The notes under the pieces: model-generated | Databases searched by the model: none | The model's input: only the letters and a program-made list of their open reading frames with translations | Told to the model about the DNA's origin: nothing | Made by a program: the position numbers and the translations under genes | In this document: one piece after another, positions 52,762 through 61,608 of the stretch | Layout of the letters: each line of letters starts with the position of its first letter | Numbering within the stretch: the first letter of the stretch is position 1 | Source of the DNA: Hyphomicrobiales bacterium | Lineage (GTDB): Bacteria > Pseudomonadota > Alphaproteobacteria > Rhizobiales > Rhizobiaceae | Direction of reading: 5' to 3' | Length of the DNA: 64,000 bases | NCBI GenBank assembly: GCA_900469345.1 | Contig: UBWZ01000014.1 | Location: 62,001-126,000, forward strand

Positions 52762-53703
52762 GTGATCGTCCAAAATATTCATGATCCTCTATCCGATGTG
52801 CTTAGCGCCATCGATGCGCGGGCGCTGTTTTCTGTGCGTTTCGCGGCAGGCGGCTCGTGGTCCGTTGCTTTTCCTCCACCGGGCTACCTCAAGTTCAATG
52901 CGGTCCGCGAAGGCGGTGCCTGGCTGATCTCGGAGGGAGAGGCGCCGTTGCGCATTGAAGCCGGCGATTGTCTGGTGGTCAGCGGCAAGGCGTTTATGCT
53001 TTGCAGCGATCCCAACGTGAAGCCGATAGCGGCGGCAGAGGTGTTCGCCGGGGGCAGTCTCGATGTCTCAGTGGGCGATGGTCGGGATTTCGTTCTGCTC
53101 GGCGGCAGCGTCAACCTCGACACCGTCGACGGATCACTCCTCACCGACGCCCTCCCGCCTGTCGTCGTGATCGACCGCGAAGAGGCCGGACCGATAGGCT
53201 GGCTGCTCGAACAGTTGGACTTGGAGTGGAACAGCGCAGCACCTGGTGCTCGCATTGCCTGCAACGACCTGCTGCGGCTGGTGTTTATCCATGTTCTGCG
53301 TGCCTATATGGCGCGCCAGACATCTCAGCATCCCGGCTGGCTCGCCGGACTTGCCGATGCCCGTCTGGCTCCGGCACTGCGGGCCATCCACGCCGATCCG
53401 TCGCACCGCTGGACGGTTGAGGCACTCGCGTCTCTTGCTGGCCAGTCCCGCTCCGGATTTGCCGAGAAATTTCGCGCCACTGTCGGAGCATCGCCGATCG
53501 ACTATATCGCGGGCTGGCGGATGCGGCTTGCAGCCGCTCGCCTGCGGCGTGGCAACGAGCCGCTGCCACGGATTGCTCAGTCGCTCGGCTATGCGTCCGA
53601 TAGCGCTTTTGCCGCCAGCTTCCGCCGCGCCCTTGGCCAATCACCTGCGCGTTACCGTGCCCTGTATCGCGACAAAAAGCAGGGTGAGGTTGTCAGATCG
53701 TGA
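52762..53703 (+). CDS. AraC-family transcriptional regulator
   Basis: A 313-residue protein: an N-terminal cupin-type effector domain (ARALFSVRFAAGGSWSVAFP to VVIDREEAGPIGW) and two C-terminal helix-turn-helix units (WTVEALASLAGQSRSGFAEK and PLPRIAQSLGYASDSAFAAS). The GTG at 52762 is chosen to begin near the usual DPLSDVL start; an upstream TTG at 52687 is unlikely. It is divergent from the SDR gene, which it probably activates. Confidence 0.9.
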   Translation: MIVQNIHDPLSDVLSAIDARALFSVRFAAGGSWSVAFPPPGYLKFNAVREGGAWLISEGEAPLRIEAGDCLVVSGKAFMLCSDPNVKPIAAAEVFAGGSLDVSVGDGRDFVLLGGSVNLDTVDGSLLTDALPPVVVIDREEAGPIGWLLEQLDLEWNSAAPGARIACNDLLRLVFIHVLRAYMARQTSQHPGWLAGLADARLAPALRAIHADPSHRWTVEALASLAGQSRSGFAEKFRATVGASPIDYIAGWRMRLAAARLRRGNEPLPRIAQSLGYASDSAFAASFRRALGQSPARYRALYRDKKQGEVVRS

Positions 53704-53809
53704 CTGCTGTCCTGCCAATTGGCCGATCGAGTGCGCCGGGAAATACAACGGCTAAACAAGTCGCCATTATCTGTAACCGCCTCCGGTCCGCCCCCGGCAG
53801 CATCATATC

Positions 53810-53839
53810 GCCTTGAAAGGATTCGAACCAATATCCACC
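53810..53839 (+). repeat. T-arm-like dispersed repeat, copy F
   Basis: GCCTTGAAAGGATTCGAACC followed by AATATCCACC. Its centre AGGATTCGAACC is exactly the reverse complement of a canonical tRNA T-loop with flanking bases. It lies between convergent AraC and RidA genes. Confidence 0.5.
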
Positions 53840-53909
53840 GCTCCGATACACTAAGCTGCTGTAATTTTTATACTCAGCGTGGAAAGGTCGGTCGCGACAC
53901 ATGGGTCCA

Positions 53910-54299
53910 TCATCGTTTTACGGCAACACATTTCACCTCAGCGAGGAGTCCTTGGTGCGCGAGCTCAGAGACACCTATCCGGGTCCATGCATAGGTTCCC
54001 TTCGGGAAAACCTCGTTTTTGACAGTCCGGAACACGTCCATGTGCTTGGACATTTCGACATGATAGCTTGTCATTTCCACAATGTCATCGAACGTGCAAT
54101 GAGCGGCTTCGAGGACAACCCGTAAATTGTCCCACATAGCTCTGAATTGCTCTAAAGGATCGTGAATGATGTTGAGATCCTTGGTCCGCCCAACTTGGCC
54201 GACGACGTAGATTGTGTCTCCGACTTTAACCGCGGGAGCATAGCCTGCTCGGCTGACGATCTCCTGCATCTCGTCGGGTATAATGATCTCTCGATCCAT
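53910..54299 (-). CDS. RidA/YjgF-family protein
   Basis: A 129-residue RidA-fold protein: YAPAVKVGDTIYVVGQVGRT, PLEQFRAMWDNLRVVLEAAH, and TRIGVSELAHQGLLAEVKCV, where the Arg is expected to bind the imine or enamine substrate. Family members hydrolyse reactive enamines or act as small hydrolases. The start at 54299 (MDREIIIP) is preferred to 54335 because the extra residues are not conserved-like. It stands alone between convergent AraC and an intergenic region. Confidence 0.88.
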   Translation of the reverse strand: MDREIIIPDEMQEIVSRAGYAPAVKVGDTIYVVGQVGRTKDLNIIHDPLEQFRAMWDNLRVVLEAAHCTFDDIVEMTSYHVEMSKHMDVFRTVKNEVFPKGTYAWTRIGVSELAHQGLLAEVKCVAVKR

Positions 54300-54542
54300 A
54301 ATGGTCCTCACAATCTTTGCTGGTTGCTGCGGCACTGATACAATCGTCGCGAATTTTCAAGCGCCGCTGGATGAAAAAGTACAAGCGGTCAGCGATGTCG
54401 GACAGTCCTTCACTTCGCTCACCGGCACGGCTCTTGCCCGGGCGCAGTTACGTGTCTCAAAATAGCTGGGTCACGTCCCCCGGATGTGGCCCAGCTAGCA
54501 AGTTCATCAAGACAAGCGACTTTTGCAGAATGCATGCCGCCG

Positions 54543-55301
54543 CTACTTGGCAGCTTTGGCTGCTTCCTCGATAACCTTTGCGACCGCAGCCGCCTGCGAG
54601 ATGTAGATAGCGTGGCTGCCCTCTACCTCTGTCACCGTTGAACCGGCACGCTTGTACATCCAGCGCTCAAGGTCCGGATTAATCGTCATGTCGTCTTTCG
54701 CAACAATGCCGTAGCAAGGCTTGTCGTGCCAGGCGGCAACAGGCACCAGCGCACCAGTGGCAGCAACGGCAACAGGCATCTGAGAGTGGGCCATGAACTC
54801 GCCCAGATCCTTGGGCAGATCCGCCCCGAAATCAGCTGCGAACTTTGCCGGGTCGATAAGCAGGAAGCCATCCTTTGTCGGCTTGATATCATTGGTGGGT
54901 GACGGCATCGATTGGAGCAGTTGTGCGGTGCTTTCGCCCTTTTCGGGCTGCAGTGCCGCAACATAGACAAGTGCCTTGACCTTGGGATCATTACCTGCTG
55001 CCGTGATGATCGTGCCCCCATAGCTGTGGCCGACGAGAACGACGTCCCCGTCCTGTTGATCAAGCACGCTCTTCGTGGCTGCAACGTCCTGATCCAGGCT
55101 TGTCAGTGGCTGCTGGACGATGCTGACATGATAGCCGTCGCGGGTCAGGATGTCATAAACGCCGCGCCAGCCCGAACCATCTACGAGCGCGCCATGGACA
55201 AGCACGATGTTGCGCGCCTCCGCTAAGGCTGGGGCTGTTAGGACAGCAGAAGACAAAAGCGCGGCAATGAGGCCAACGGCCGCTTTACTGAAGTTGGACA
55301 T
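54543..55301 (-). CDS. Exported alpha/beta hydrolase
   Basis: A 252-residue hydrolase with a signal peptide (KAAVGLIAALLSSAVLTAPA, cleavage after ALA near residue 27). The oxyanion motif is IVLVHGALVDGSGW, the nucleophile is Ser in VLVGHSYGG, and the His is in VEGSHAIYISQ. It resembles periplasmic esterases of the salicylate-esterase-like group. AAGGAACTACCGACC precedes the ATG at 55301; a longer form from 55394 is unlikely. The natural substrate is unknown. Confidence 0.9.
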   Translation of the reverse strand: MSNFSKAAVGLIAALLSSAVLTAPALAEARNIVLVHGALVDGSGWRGVYDILTRDGYHVSIVQQPLTSLDQDVAATKSVLDQQDGDVVLVGHSYGGTIITAAGNDPKVKALVYVAALQPEKGESTAQLLQSMPSPTNDIKPTKDGFLLIDPAKFAADFGADLPKDLGEFMAHSQMPVAVAATGALVPVAAWHDKPCYGIVAKDDMTINPDLERWMYKRAGSTVTEVEGSHAIYISQAAAVAKVIEEAAKAAK

Positions 55302-55406
55302 GGTCGGTAGTTCCTTGAGTTTTGTGCGTGGAATTGCGGAGGCTTTGAAAGCGCTGAATGACATGTCTCTCCTGGTCCAGGGAGCGATGGACATGATCGC
55401 TTGCGC

Positions 55407-56141
55407 TTACTGCTTGACGACAATTGGCGCCTTGATCGGCACGCGTTCATAGAGGTCGATAATGTCCTGGTTGAGCAGGCGCACACAGCCGGACGAAACG
55501 GCCTTGCCAATCGAGCGCCATTCCGGATTGCCGTGCAAACGATAGAGTGTATCTTGGCCGCCGGAGTAGATGTAGAGCGCACGCGCCCCCAGCGGGTTTT
55601 TCAGGCCCGGCTCCATGCCGCCATTCTCGATCGAATATTTGGCCAATTCCGGCTGGCGGGCGACCATCTCGTTCGGCGGCTTCCAACGCGGCCATTTCTG
55701 ACGCCACTGAATGATGCCGTTACCCTGCCAGGCAAAGCCATCGCGCCCGATCCCGACACCATAGCGCATCGCGGTCCCGCCCGGCTGGACGAGATAGAGG
55801 AAGCGGGAGGGGGTGTCGACGACGATCGTGCCGGGCGCCTCGCCAGTCGGGTCGAGGACCTGCTGGCGATAGTAGCGCGGATCGATCTGCTTGTAGGGAA
55901 CCGCCGGGATCAGAAAGCCGCCATCCTCGGTAGGACCATACATGACAGCCAGTTCGGCATCTGTCGGCGCAGGAGCGATGTGGACAGGGCCGATCGGATC
56001 CTGGAGAGGCGTCGACTGTCGCCCCACCATCCGGCTCTTGCCGGCGGTGGAGACGCACCCTGCCAGGGCCGAGACCGCAGCCATCACCGAAAGCGACAGG
56101 AGGCTGCGGCGGGATAACGAGGTATCAAAGCTCACGCTCAT
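55407..56141 (-). CDS. L,D-transpeptidase lipoprotein (YkuD domain)
   Basis: A 244-residue protein. The signal has a twin Arg (SLSRRSLLSLSVMAAVSALA) and a lipobox LAGC at about residue 28, so it is probably a lipoprotein. The YkuD catalytic motif is LHGNPEWRSIGKAVSSGCVR, containing His and the nucleophilic Cys, which cross-link or anchor peptidoglycan. The ATG at 56141 overlaps the VOC gene stop by 4 bases. Length is normal for the family. Confidence 0.92.
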   Translation of the reverse strand: MSVSFDTSLSRRSLLSLSVMAAVSALAGCVSTAGKSRMVGRQSTPLQDPIGPVHIAPAPTDAELAVMYGPTEDGGFLIPAVPYKQIDPRYYRQQVLDPTGEAPGTIVVDTPSRFLYLVQPGGTAMRYGVGIGRDGFAWQGNGIIQWRQKWPRWKPPNEMVARQPELAKYSIENGGMEPGLKNPLGARALYIYSGGQDTLYRLHGNPEWRSIGKAVSSGCVRLLNQDIIDLYERVPIKAPIVVKQ

Positions 56142-56668
56142 TCCTCGTCCTGCCATCTGCGCAGATCCGTCTGGTCATGATAGGCCATGCGATCAGGCGT
56201 GGTGATAAACTCAATCATCGTGCCCCACGGCGCTCGGCAATAGCAGACCTTGTTTGCAGGACCTTTTTCGGTTGCGTAGGGAATAGCTCGTGGTGCCGTA
56301 AGGGCTGTTCCGCCAGCCTTCTCAAAGCGCTCTACCGATGCGTCGATGTCGTCGGTATAGACACCAAAATGCGTGATGCCGAAGTCGCTCGGTGTAACCG
56401 GTTGCGCTTGTTTGGGGCCGTGCATTTCAAAGAGCTCGATGTCAGGCCCGGTTCCGATCTTGACCATCGCCTGCGCACGCACAACCGTTCCCGGGTAAGC
56501 ACCAGTGGCCCGCTCGAACTCGGGTCCCTGCCTGGCCGGATCCTGCGGCCCGAACGATTGGTAGATCACCTGGCCGCCAAAGGCTTCCACCAGGAACGAT
56601 TTTGCCGCTTCGATGTCAGGCACCGTGATGCCGATGTGATTGACGCCGCGAATGACAGGTGCGGTCAT
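56138..56668 (-). CDS. VOC (glyoxalase-fold) protein
   Basis: A 176-residue VOC protein: GVNHIGITVPDIEAAKSFLV, DIELFEMHGPKQ, ITHFGVYTDDIDASVERFEK and PWGTMIEFITTPD, with His and Glu ligands in the two repeats. It could be a glyoxalase-type or ring-cleavage enzyme. It is coupled to the L,D-transpeptidase gene by a 4-base overlap, though no functional link is obvious. Confidence 0.9.
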   Translation of the reverse strand: MTAPVIRGVNHIGITVPDIEAAKSFLVEAFGGQVIYQSFGPQDPARQGPEFERATGAYPGTVVRAQAMVKIGTGPDIELFEMHGPKQAQPVTPSDFGITHFGVYTDDIDASVERFEKAGGTALTAPRAIPYATEKGPANKVCYCRAPWGTMIEFITTPDRMAYHDQTDLRRWQDEE

Positions 56669-56733
56669 GACAATTTTCCTTTCTTGTTAAATCGATGAAC
56701 GCGATCGAGCTCAATTTGCCCGGTTCGCAGAGT

Positions 56734-57582
56734 TCACTTGGCCTTGAGGAAATCGATGAGAGCAGCGGCCACTTCATCCGGGCGCTCGTCCGCCACATAG
56801 TGACTGCAGCGGGCAATCGAGCCGCCAGTTACATCTGTGGCGAACTCCTTGAGCATCGCGACCATATGAGCACCGAAACGCTGCTCGCCGCCGAGACCTA
56901 AAACCGGAATCCGGAGCGGTTGCTTTTTGTATTCAAGCGCGGCCGCATGGTCGCCGGTCAGTGTGCGGTACCATTCCATGCCACCGCGCGTGCGACCAGG
57001 AAGTGCCATTGCTTTCGCATAGATGTCGATATCTTCAGGATTAAAGGTGCTGTGATCGTAAAACCGCTCCGCCATGAAGGCCGAAACATAGTCATGTTCG
57101 CGGCCATAAATCAGGCGTTCCGGCAGATCCCGATTAGCATGGAACGCGAAGTGCCAGATCTTTGCCGTCGTCGCCTCCCACTCACTCCAGCCAGGAAGCG
57201 GAACATCGAGGACGGCAAGGTGAGTAACCGCATCTCGATAGATAGCGGCCTGCGGAAGCGCCACCATTCCGCCGATGTCATGGCCGCATACGGCATAGCG
57301 TTGATGCCCAAGGGCAATCATGACCTCGTGCGCGTCGCGCGCCATCGTCGCCTTATCGTAGCCGTCAAGCGGGCATTCGGAAAAGCCTGCGCCGCGTAGA
57401 TCAATCGCCACCACGCTGAACTGCTCCGCCAGCAGCGGCATCACATGGTGCCATTCCCACCATGTTTCCGGCCAACCGTGAAGCAGAAGGATCGGGGGGC
57501 CGGAGCCGCCCGTGACGGCATTGATCTTGATGCCGTTCACCGGCACCAATTGCTGGGTAAACCCTTTCAATGTTGGGATCAT
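56734..57582 (-). CDS. Alpha/beta hydrolase, epoxide hydrolase/haloalkane dehalogenase-like
   Basis: A 282-residue hydrolase: ILLLHGWPETWWEWHHVMPL, the nucleophile Asp in VCGHDIGGMVA, and the final His in ARCSHYVADERPDEVA. Asp as nucleophile and the HGWPE motif fit epoxide hydrolases or haloacetate dehalogenases. It lies 65 bases upstream of the VOC gene and 47 downstream of the SDR gene on the same strand. Confidence 0.9.
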   Translation of the reverse strand: MIPTLKGFTQQLVPVNGIKINAVTGGSGPPILLLHGWPETWWEWHHVMPLLAEQFSVVAIDLRGAGFSECPLDGYDKATMARDAHEVMIALGHQRYAVCGHDIGGMVALPQAAIYRDAVTHLAVLDVPLPGWSEWEATTAKIWHFAFHANRDLPERLIYGREHDYVSAFMAERFYDHSTFNPEDIDIYAKAMALPGRTRGGMEWYRTLTGDHAAALEYKKQPLRIPVLGLGGEQRFGAHMVAMLKEFATDVTGGSIARCSHYVADERPDEVAAALIDFLKAK

Positions 57583-57629
57583 GATGACTTTCCAATCGAT
57601 GTGACGTTCAAGCAGAGCTAGCGATCAGA

Positions 57630-58454
57630 TCAGGGCTGATCGAAATCGGTGGCAATCGAGATGTCGCGCCAGGTGTCGATATCGCGGCGAAACGAAGCCA
57701 GCTTTCGCTCAGCGATTGAATGCGCGACGGGCCCAAGCGGCAGATGAAGCGGGGCATTATCGGCGTCGACCGCCTGCAGGATCACTGCAACCGCCTTGTC
57801 GGGATCCCCTGCTTGATTGCCGTTGTTGGTTTCCCGATAGTGCCTGCGCGAACTCGCGGCGTATTCCGGCATCTCGTTGACCGCTATCGTGATCGAACGG
57901 CCGAGGAAATCGGTGCGAAACGGGCCAGGCTCGACGATCAGCACACGGATGCCGAACGGCTTCAGCTCACCGGCGAGCGCCTCGGAAACCCCTTCAACCG
58001 CAAACTTGGCGGCATTGTAGTATGCTGCGCCGCCGCTGCCCGCGATCCCTGCGCCGGACGACATATTGACGATCATTCCGCCCGAACGTCGCAAGGTCGG
58101 CAGCGCTGCTCTGGTGGTTTCGATGAGACCGAAAACGTTCACCTCGAACATCGGTCGATATTCTTCGGGTTTGCCTTCCTCAAGCGCCCCAAACAATCCG
58201 TAGCCGGCATTGTTCACAAGCACGTCAAAGCCGCCGAATGTCTCGACCGCCTTTGCGACTGCGGCTTTGGCTGCCGCCACATCCGTCACGTCGAGCGGCA
58301 AAGTGATCATGCGGTCGCCGAAAGGCTCAGCCATTTCTTCGATCGAGTTGACGTTGCGGGCAGTCGCGACAACCTGATCGCCCCGCTGTGCCGCAGCGAT
58401 CGCCAGCCGTTGTCCGAAGCCGCTCGAGCAGCCTGTGATGAACCATGTTTTCAT
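57630..58454 (-). CDS. Short-chain dehydrogenase/reductase
   Basis: A 274-residue SDR: TWFITGCSSGFGQRLAIAAA, VLVNNAGYGLFGA, MSSGAGIAGSGGAAYYNAAK with catalytic Ser, Tyr and Lys, then RVLIVEPGPFRTDFLG. It is the first gene of the minus-strand run SDR, hydrolase, VOC, L,D-transpeptidase. It is divergent from the LysR gene at 58563 across 108 bases, its likely regulator. Confidence 0.92.
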   Translation of the reverse strand: MKTWFITGCSSGFGQRLAIAAAQRGDQVVATARNVNSIEEMAEPFGDRMITLPLDVTDVAAAKAAVAKAVETFGGFDVLVNNAGYGLFGALEEGKPEEYRPMFEVNVFGLIETTRAALPTLRRSGGMIVNMSSGAGIAGSGGAAYYNAAKFAVEGVSEALAGELKPFGIRVLIVEPGPFRTDFLGRSITIAVNEMPEYAASSRRHYRETNNGNQAGDPDKAVAVILQAVDADNAPLHLPLGPVAHSIAERKLASFRRDIDTWRDISIATDFDQP

Positions 58455-58562
58455 GACGTTTCTCCGCGTGTATTCAGAAGATGACTTGAATCTAGATGTT
58501 TATATTTGTACTTGAAGTGACAGTTTTGTATTTTCATTGTTCACTTTCGTAAGGGCATGGCC

Positions 58563-59426
58563 ATGGAGTGGAGTGACGTAAAAATCTTCCTTGCGATTGC
58601 GCGGTCCGGCACGCTCGGCGGCGCTGCGCGTGCTCTTCATACAAGCCATCCGACCGTCGGCAGGCGGCTTCGTGCCCTTGAGGATGCCATCGGCCATACG
58701 CTCTTCCAGCGGACCGCGGACGGTCTCGTGCTGACCGAGGAGGGCCATGGGATCATCGCCCTGGCAGAGCAGATGGAAGAAGGCGCGCTTGCAATGGAGC
58801 GCCGACTCGCCGGGCAGGAGCAAAATCTCAAAGGCAATCTGCGCATCTCATCGGCAGACTGGTTCGGGGCTTATGTCCTGCCTCCCATCGTGGCGGATTT
58901 CTCGAAAGCCTACCCCAATGTAGACGTCGAGATCCTGACCGGCACTCGCCTGTTCAACCTCGCCCAGAGGGAGGCCGACGTTGCCTTTCGCATCGTTCCG
59001 TTCGACACTGCCGATGTTATTCAACGGCGGCTCTTTAGGCTCGAATACGGCGTCTACATCGCCGAGGAGTCGCCCGACCCTAAATTCGGCGACGGGACTG
59101 GTTTCCGTCTGATCACCCACGACACTTCGACAGGGCAATTCCCCGACATAGCCTGGCTCTCCGAGAGTTTTCCGAACGCGCGACCCGTGCTGCGATCAAA
59201 CAACCGAAACGTCCAGGGGCGAATGTGCAGGCAGGGTGTTGGGATCGCAGTCCTGCCCCGCGCAGTGGGCAACCAAATCCCGGGTATCCGCAGACTTGAA
59301 CTACCCAAGCTCCCGCCCGCGCGAGACATCTGGATGGGATATCATCGGGACCTGCGACGTCTTCAGCGTCTTCGGGCGTTTATCTCGACCGTCTCGGACC
59401 ACATCACAAATGCCCCTGCATGGTAA
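58563..59426 (+). CDS. LysR-family transcriptional regulator
   Basis: A 287-residue LysR protein: MEWSDVKIFLAIARSGTLGG, ARALHTSHPTVGRRLRALED (recognition helix) and a shorter effector domain. The ATG at 58563 has AAGGG 7 bases upstream; an ATG at 58557 is too close to it. It is divergent from the SDR gene. The TSHPTVGRRL signature is the subgroup typical next to SDR genes. Confidence 0.92.
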   Translation: MEWSDVKIFLAIARSGTLGGAARALHTSHPTVGRRLRALEDAIGHTLFQRTADGLVLTEEGHGIIALAEQMEEGALAMERRLAGQEQNLKGNLRISSADWFGAYVLPPIVADFSKAYPNVDVEILTGTRLFNLAQREADVAFRIVPFDTADVIQRRLFRLEYGVYIAEESPDPKFGDGTGFRLITHDTSTGQFPDIAWLSESFPNARPVLRSNNRNVQGRMCRQGVGIAVLPRAVGNQIPGIRRLELPKLPPARDIWMGYHRDLRRLQRLRAFISTVSDHITNAPAW

Positions 59427-59493
59427 GCCGCGCGAAGAAGATCGATTTTCCCCGCCGATCCACGGCCGCGGTAGGACAGCCGCGACAGACAAT

Positions 59494-59790
59494 TTACTTG
59501 CTGGCCGCAATCTCTCTGTGCCGCTCCACCACAGCGCCCACGATCATTGTCATCAGCCCTTCGACGAAGTGGCGACTGAGGCCAACCTCATTGGCGATAC
59601 TCATCACTCGATCCAATTGGCGTCGCTCTCGCTCATTATCGATCGCCGGCAAAGCCTGTTCGGCTTTCAGGTGACCGACATGCTCGGTACAGCGAAAGCG
59701 TTCGGCCAGAATATAGAGGAGAGCTGAATCCAAATTGTCGATGGTCCTCCGGTAGGAAGCGAGTTGCTGTGCCACATCATCTGTCATCAT
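59494..59790 (-). CDS. Chorismate mutase, AroQ type
   Basis: A 98-residue all-helical protein: YRRTIDNLDSALLYILAERF, CTEHVGHLKAEQALPAID and ERERRQLDRVMSIANEVGL, which includes the conserved Arg and Lys of AroQ mutases (chorismate to prephenate). Near-identical small proteins also act as salicylate-type isochorismate lyases, so the reaction is not fixed by sequence. The ATG at 59790 has GGAAG upstream; a TTG at 59805 is possible. It stands alone after LysR on the opposite strand. Confidence 0.85.
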   Translation of the reverse strand: MMTDDVAQQLASYRRTIDNLDSALLYILAERFRCTEHVGHLKAEQALPAIDNERERRQLDRVMSIANEVGLSRHFVEGLMTMIVGAVVERHREIAASK

Positions 59791-59831
59791 TTGAATATCT
59801 TCCAAGTCGTTTCATAGGCGCGAGGTAGAGC

Positions 59832-60416
59832 TTATGAGATGGGATGCATACTGCGACGCGACAGGGCGATCGTCAGCCAAATTGCCGAAACCAGGAAGTA
59901 GAATGCTCCGACGCCAGCGTAGCCCGCAACCGTGGCGATAGAAGGCTCCTGAGGCATTTGCGCCTGAAAGATGAAGAGAGCACCGGCCACAGAGGATTGG
60001 CCTCCGCTCAAAATCATCGCCCACTGACCTCCACTCGTTTTTCGGCGCCGCACAGCAGTTCCAAGCTGCAACAGCCCTGAGAAGATAGCCCATAGACCGA
60101 AGGCGCCGAGAACCCAGTTCATGTTCATTGTCAACGCCAGGATCACGGCTATCGTCATAACCGAGCTCGCTGCGACGTTGATCGCTTGGCTCCGGTTGGC
60201 GGCAAGACCACCGCTCCTTGCGGCATCGATAACGTTCGCGATTGCATCCCAAGCGGGATAGATGATCAGCAGTGCGGCAGCCACCGCAAAGGAATGCCGT
60301 CCGGCAGTCAACGCAGCCGCGACCCACAGCACTGAGAAGGCCGCTCTGGTAAAGTAATACTGCTTGAGCCACTGGTCGTTGCCGCGCGGGGCACGGGAGG
60401 TCTGGTTGTTCGACAT
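59832..60416 (-). CDS. DUF308-like (HdeD-type) membrane protein
   Basis: A 194-residue membrane protein with about six helices: AAFSVLWVAAALTAGRHSFA, VAAALLIIYPAWDAIANVID, SVMTIAVILALTMNMNWVLG, FGLWAIFSGLLQLGTAV and two more. The arrangement resembles DUF308/HdeD proteins linked to acid stress. The function here is unknown. It lies 51 bases downstream of a small hypothetical gene on the same strand. Confidence 0.8.
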   Translation of the reverse strand: MSNNQTSRAPRGNDQWLKQYYFTRAAFSVLWVAAALTAGRHSFAVAAALLIIYPAWDAIANVIDAARSGGLAANRSQAINVAASSVMTIAVILALTMNMNWVLGAFGLWAIFSGLLQLGTAVRRRKTSGGQWAMILSGGQSSVAGALFIFQAQMPQEPSIATVAGYAGVGAFYFLVSAIWLTIALSRRSMHPIS

Positions 60417-60467
60417 TGTTTTCTTCCACTTTGTGAACTGGTTGATTGATGGTTCGCGCTAGCGTCG

Positions 60468-60797
60468 TCAGATGAAGACGACATGTTTGCCGAAGAGGGT
60501 GTTCTCGTCCCATTCAGTACGGCCGATCCGATCGCTTTCGCCGGAGAGTTTCCCAGCTGGCTTCTCTGAGAGCTCGACGTTCTGTGCGCCGTCCTGCCAC
60601 GGCGTCACTAAATCAGTGCCGTGATCGCTCTCCAAGCGCATGCGCCTCTCGAATGCCTCGTTGATCTCCCCCTGCCGCTTTGCGACCCATCGGCCGTCGG
60701 GGTCAGAGAGGATCGAGTTGGTTTGGCCGATCTCAACCGGTGGCGAAGAAGCGATCGCTGAGATGGCCATTACTTTTTGAACTGGGCGTCTGCTCAT
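60468..60797 (-). CDS. Hypothetical protein
   Basis: A 109-residue hydrophilic protein that I do not recognise (SPPVEIGQTNSILSDPDGRW, RRMRLESDHGTDLVTPWQDG). It has no membrane segment or clear motif. Codon use and position between DUF308-like and molybdopterin oxidoreductase genes, all on the minus strand, suggest it is real, but its start is uncertain. Confidence 0.55.
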   Translation of the reverse strand: MSRRPVQKVMAISAIASSPPVEIGQTNSILSDPDGRWVAKRQGEINEAFERRMRLESDHGTDLVTPWQDGAQNVELSEKPAGKLSGESDRIGRTEWDENTLFGKHVVFI

Positions 60798-60831
60798 GAG
60801 CTTTGATCCTGTGGTTTGCTGTTTGACTGCC

Positions 60832-61608
60832 TCAGATGCCGGCGTACCATTCGTACCCGCGGTCTTCCCAATAGCCGCCGTTCCCGCCCCACAGGCCGGA
60901 GAAACTATCCACCAGTTCGATACGCATGATGTATTTCGCCTGTTTGTAGCCGAGCTGTCGCTCTACCCTGAGACGCAACGGCGCGCCGTGGCCGACGCTC
61001 AGGTCCTGGCCGTTCATCTGGTAGGCTAGGATGGTTTGCGGGTGAAACGCATCGACAAGATCGATGCTCTCGTAGTAACGGCCGCTTCCATCGAGTGTCT
61101 TTTCGAGTTCGTCGGCACAATGCAGCACGACATAACGCGCCGTCGGCTTCAGCCCAGTCAGCTGCAGCAGACTGGCGAGAGGAACGCCAGTCCATTTGCC
61201 GATGGCGCTCCATCCCTCGACACAGTCATGGCGGGTGATCTGCGTGCGCGCCGGGAGCGCCTTTAGATCTGCGAGCGAAAACTCTCGCGGCCGCTCAACA
61301 AGGCCGTCAATTTTTAATCGCCAAGCGGAAAAATTACCTTCAGCCAATTCAACATATTCGTCGCCGTCGGGAGCACTCGTTCCATTTACGCGAAACGACG
61401 GAGAAATATCCTTTTCATCAAACTCACGCGCCAGGGCATCACGCCCCTGAAGCAGTCTCTGCGCCTTCATCGTTAGGTCCTCGGCCGAACGGAGAACATT
61501 GGCGACGTTCGCGTTTTGGTCGAGCAGGTCACATCCGGAAAGGGTCAAGGCGCTAGCGCCAAGAGTGCCACCAATCAAAAAGCGGCGTCGAGTAAAGAGC
61601 TTGCTCAT
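60832..61608 (-). CDS. Molybdopterin-dependent oxidoreductase (sulfite oxidase/MsrP-like)
   Basis: A 258-residue protein with a twin-arginine signal (TRRRFLIGGTLGASALTLSG), so it works in the periplasm. The molybdopterin domain has DGLVERPREFSLADL, the Mo-ligand Cys in TRHDCVEGWSAIGKWTGVPL, and the C-terminal GHGAPLRLRVERQLGYKQAK. LSGC may also be a lipobox. Its start overlaps the cytochrome b561 stop by 4 bases, indicating that the two form an electron-transfer pair. The physiological substrate is unknown. Confidence 0.92.
   Translation of the reverse strand: MSKLFTRRRFLIGGTLGASALTLSGCDLLDQNANVANVLRSAEDLTMKAQRLLQGRDALAREFDEKDISPSFRVNGTSAPDGDEYVELAEGNFSAWRLKIDGLVERPREFSLADLKALPARTQITRHDCVEGWSAIGKWTGVPLASLLQLTGLKPTARYVVLHCADELEKTLDGSGRYYESIDLVDAFHPQTILAYQMNGQDLSVGHGAPLRLRVERQLGYKQAKYIMRIELVDSFSGLWGGNGGYWEDRGYEWYAGI

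Noticed and set aside
53810-53839. A real tRNA gene at the T-arm-like motif
   Set aside because: No acceptor, D or anticodon arms can be built around it on either strand, so it is listed only as a repeat.
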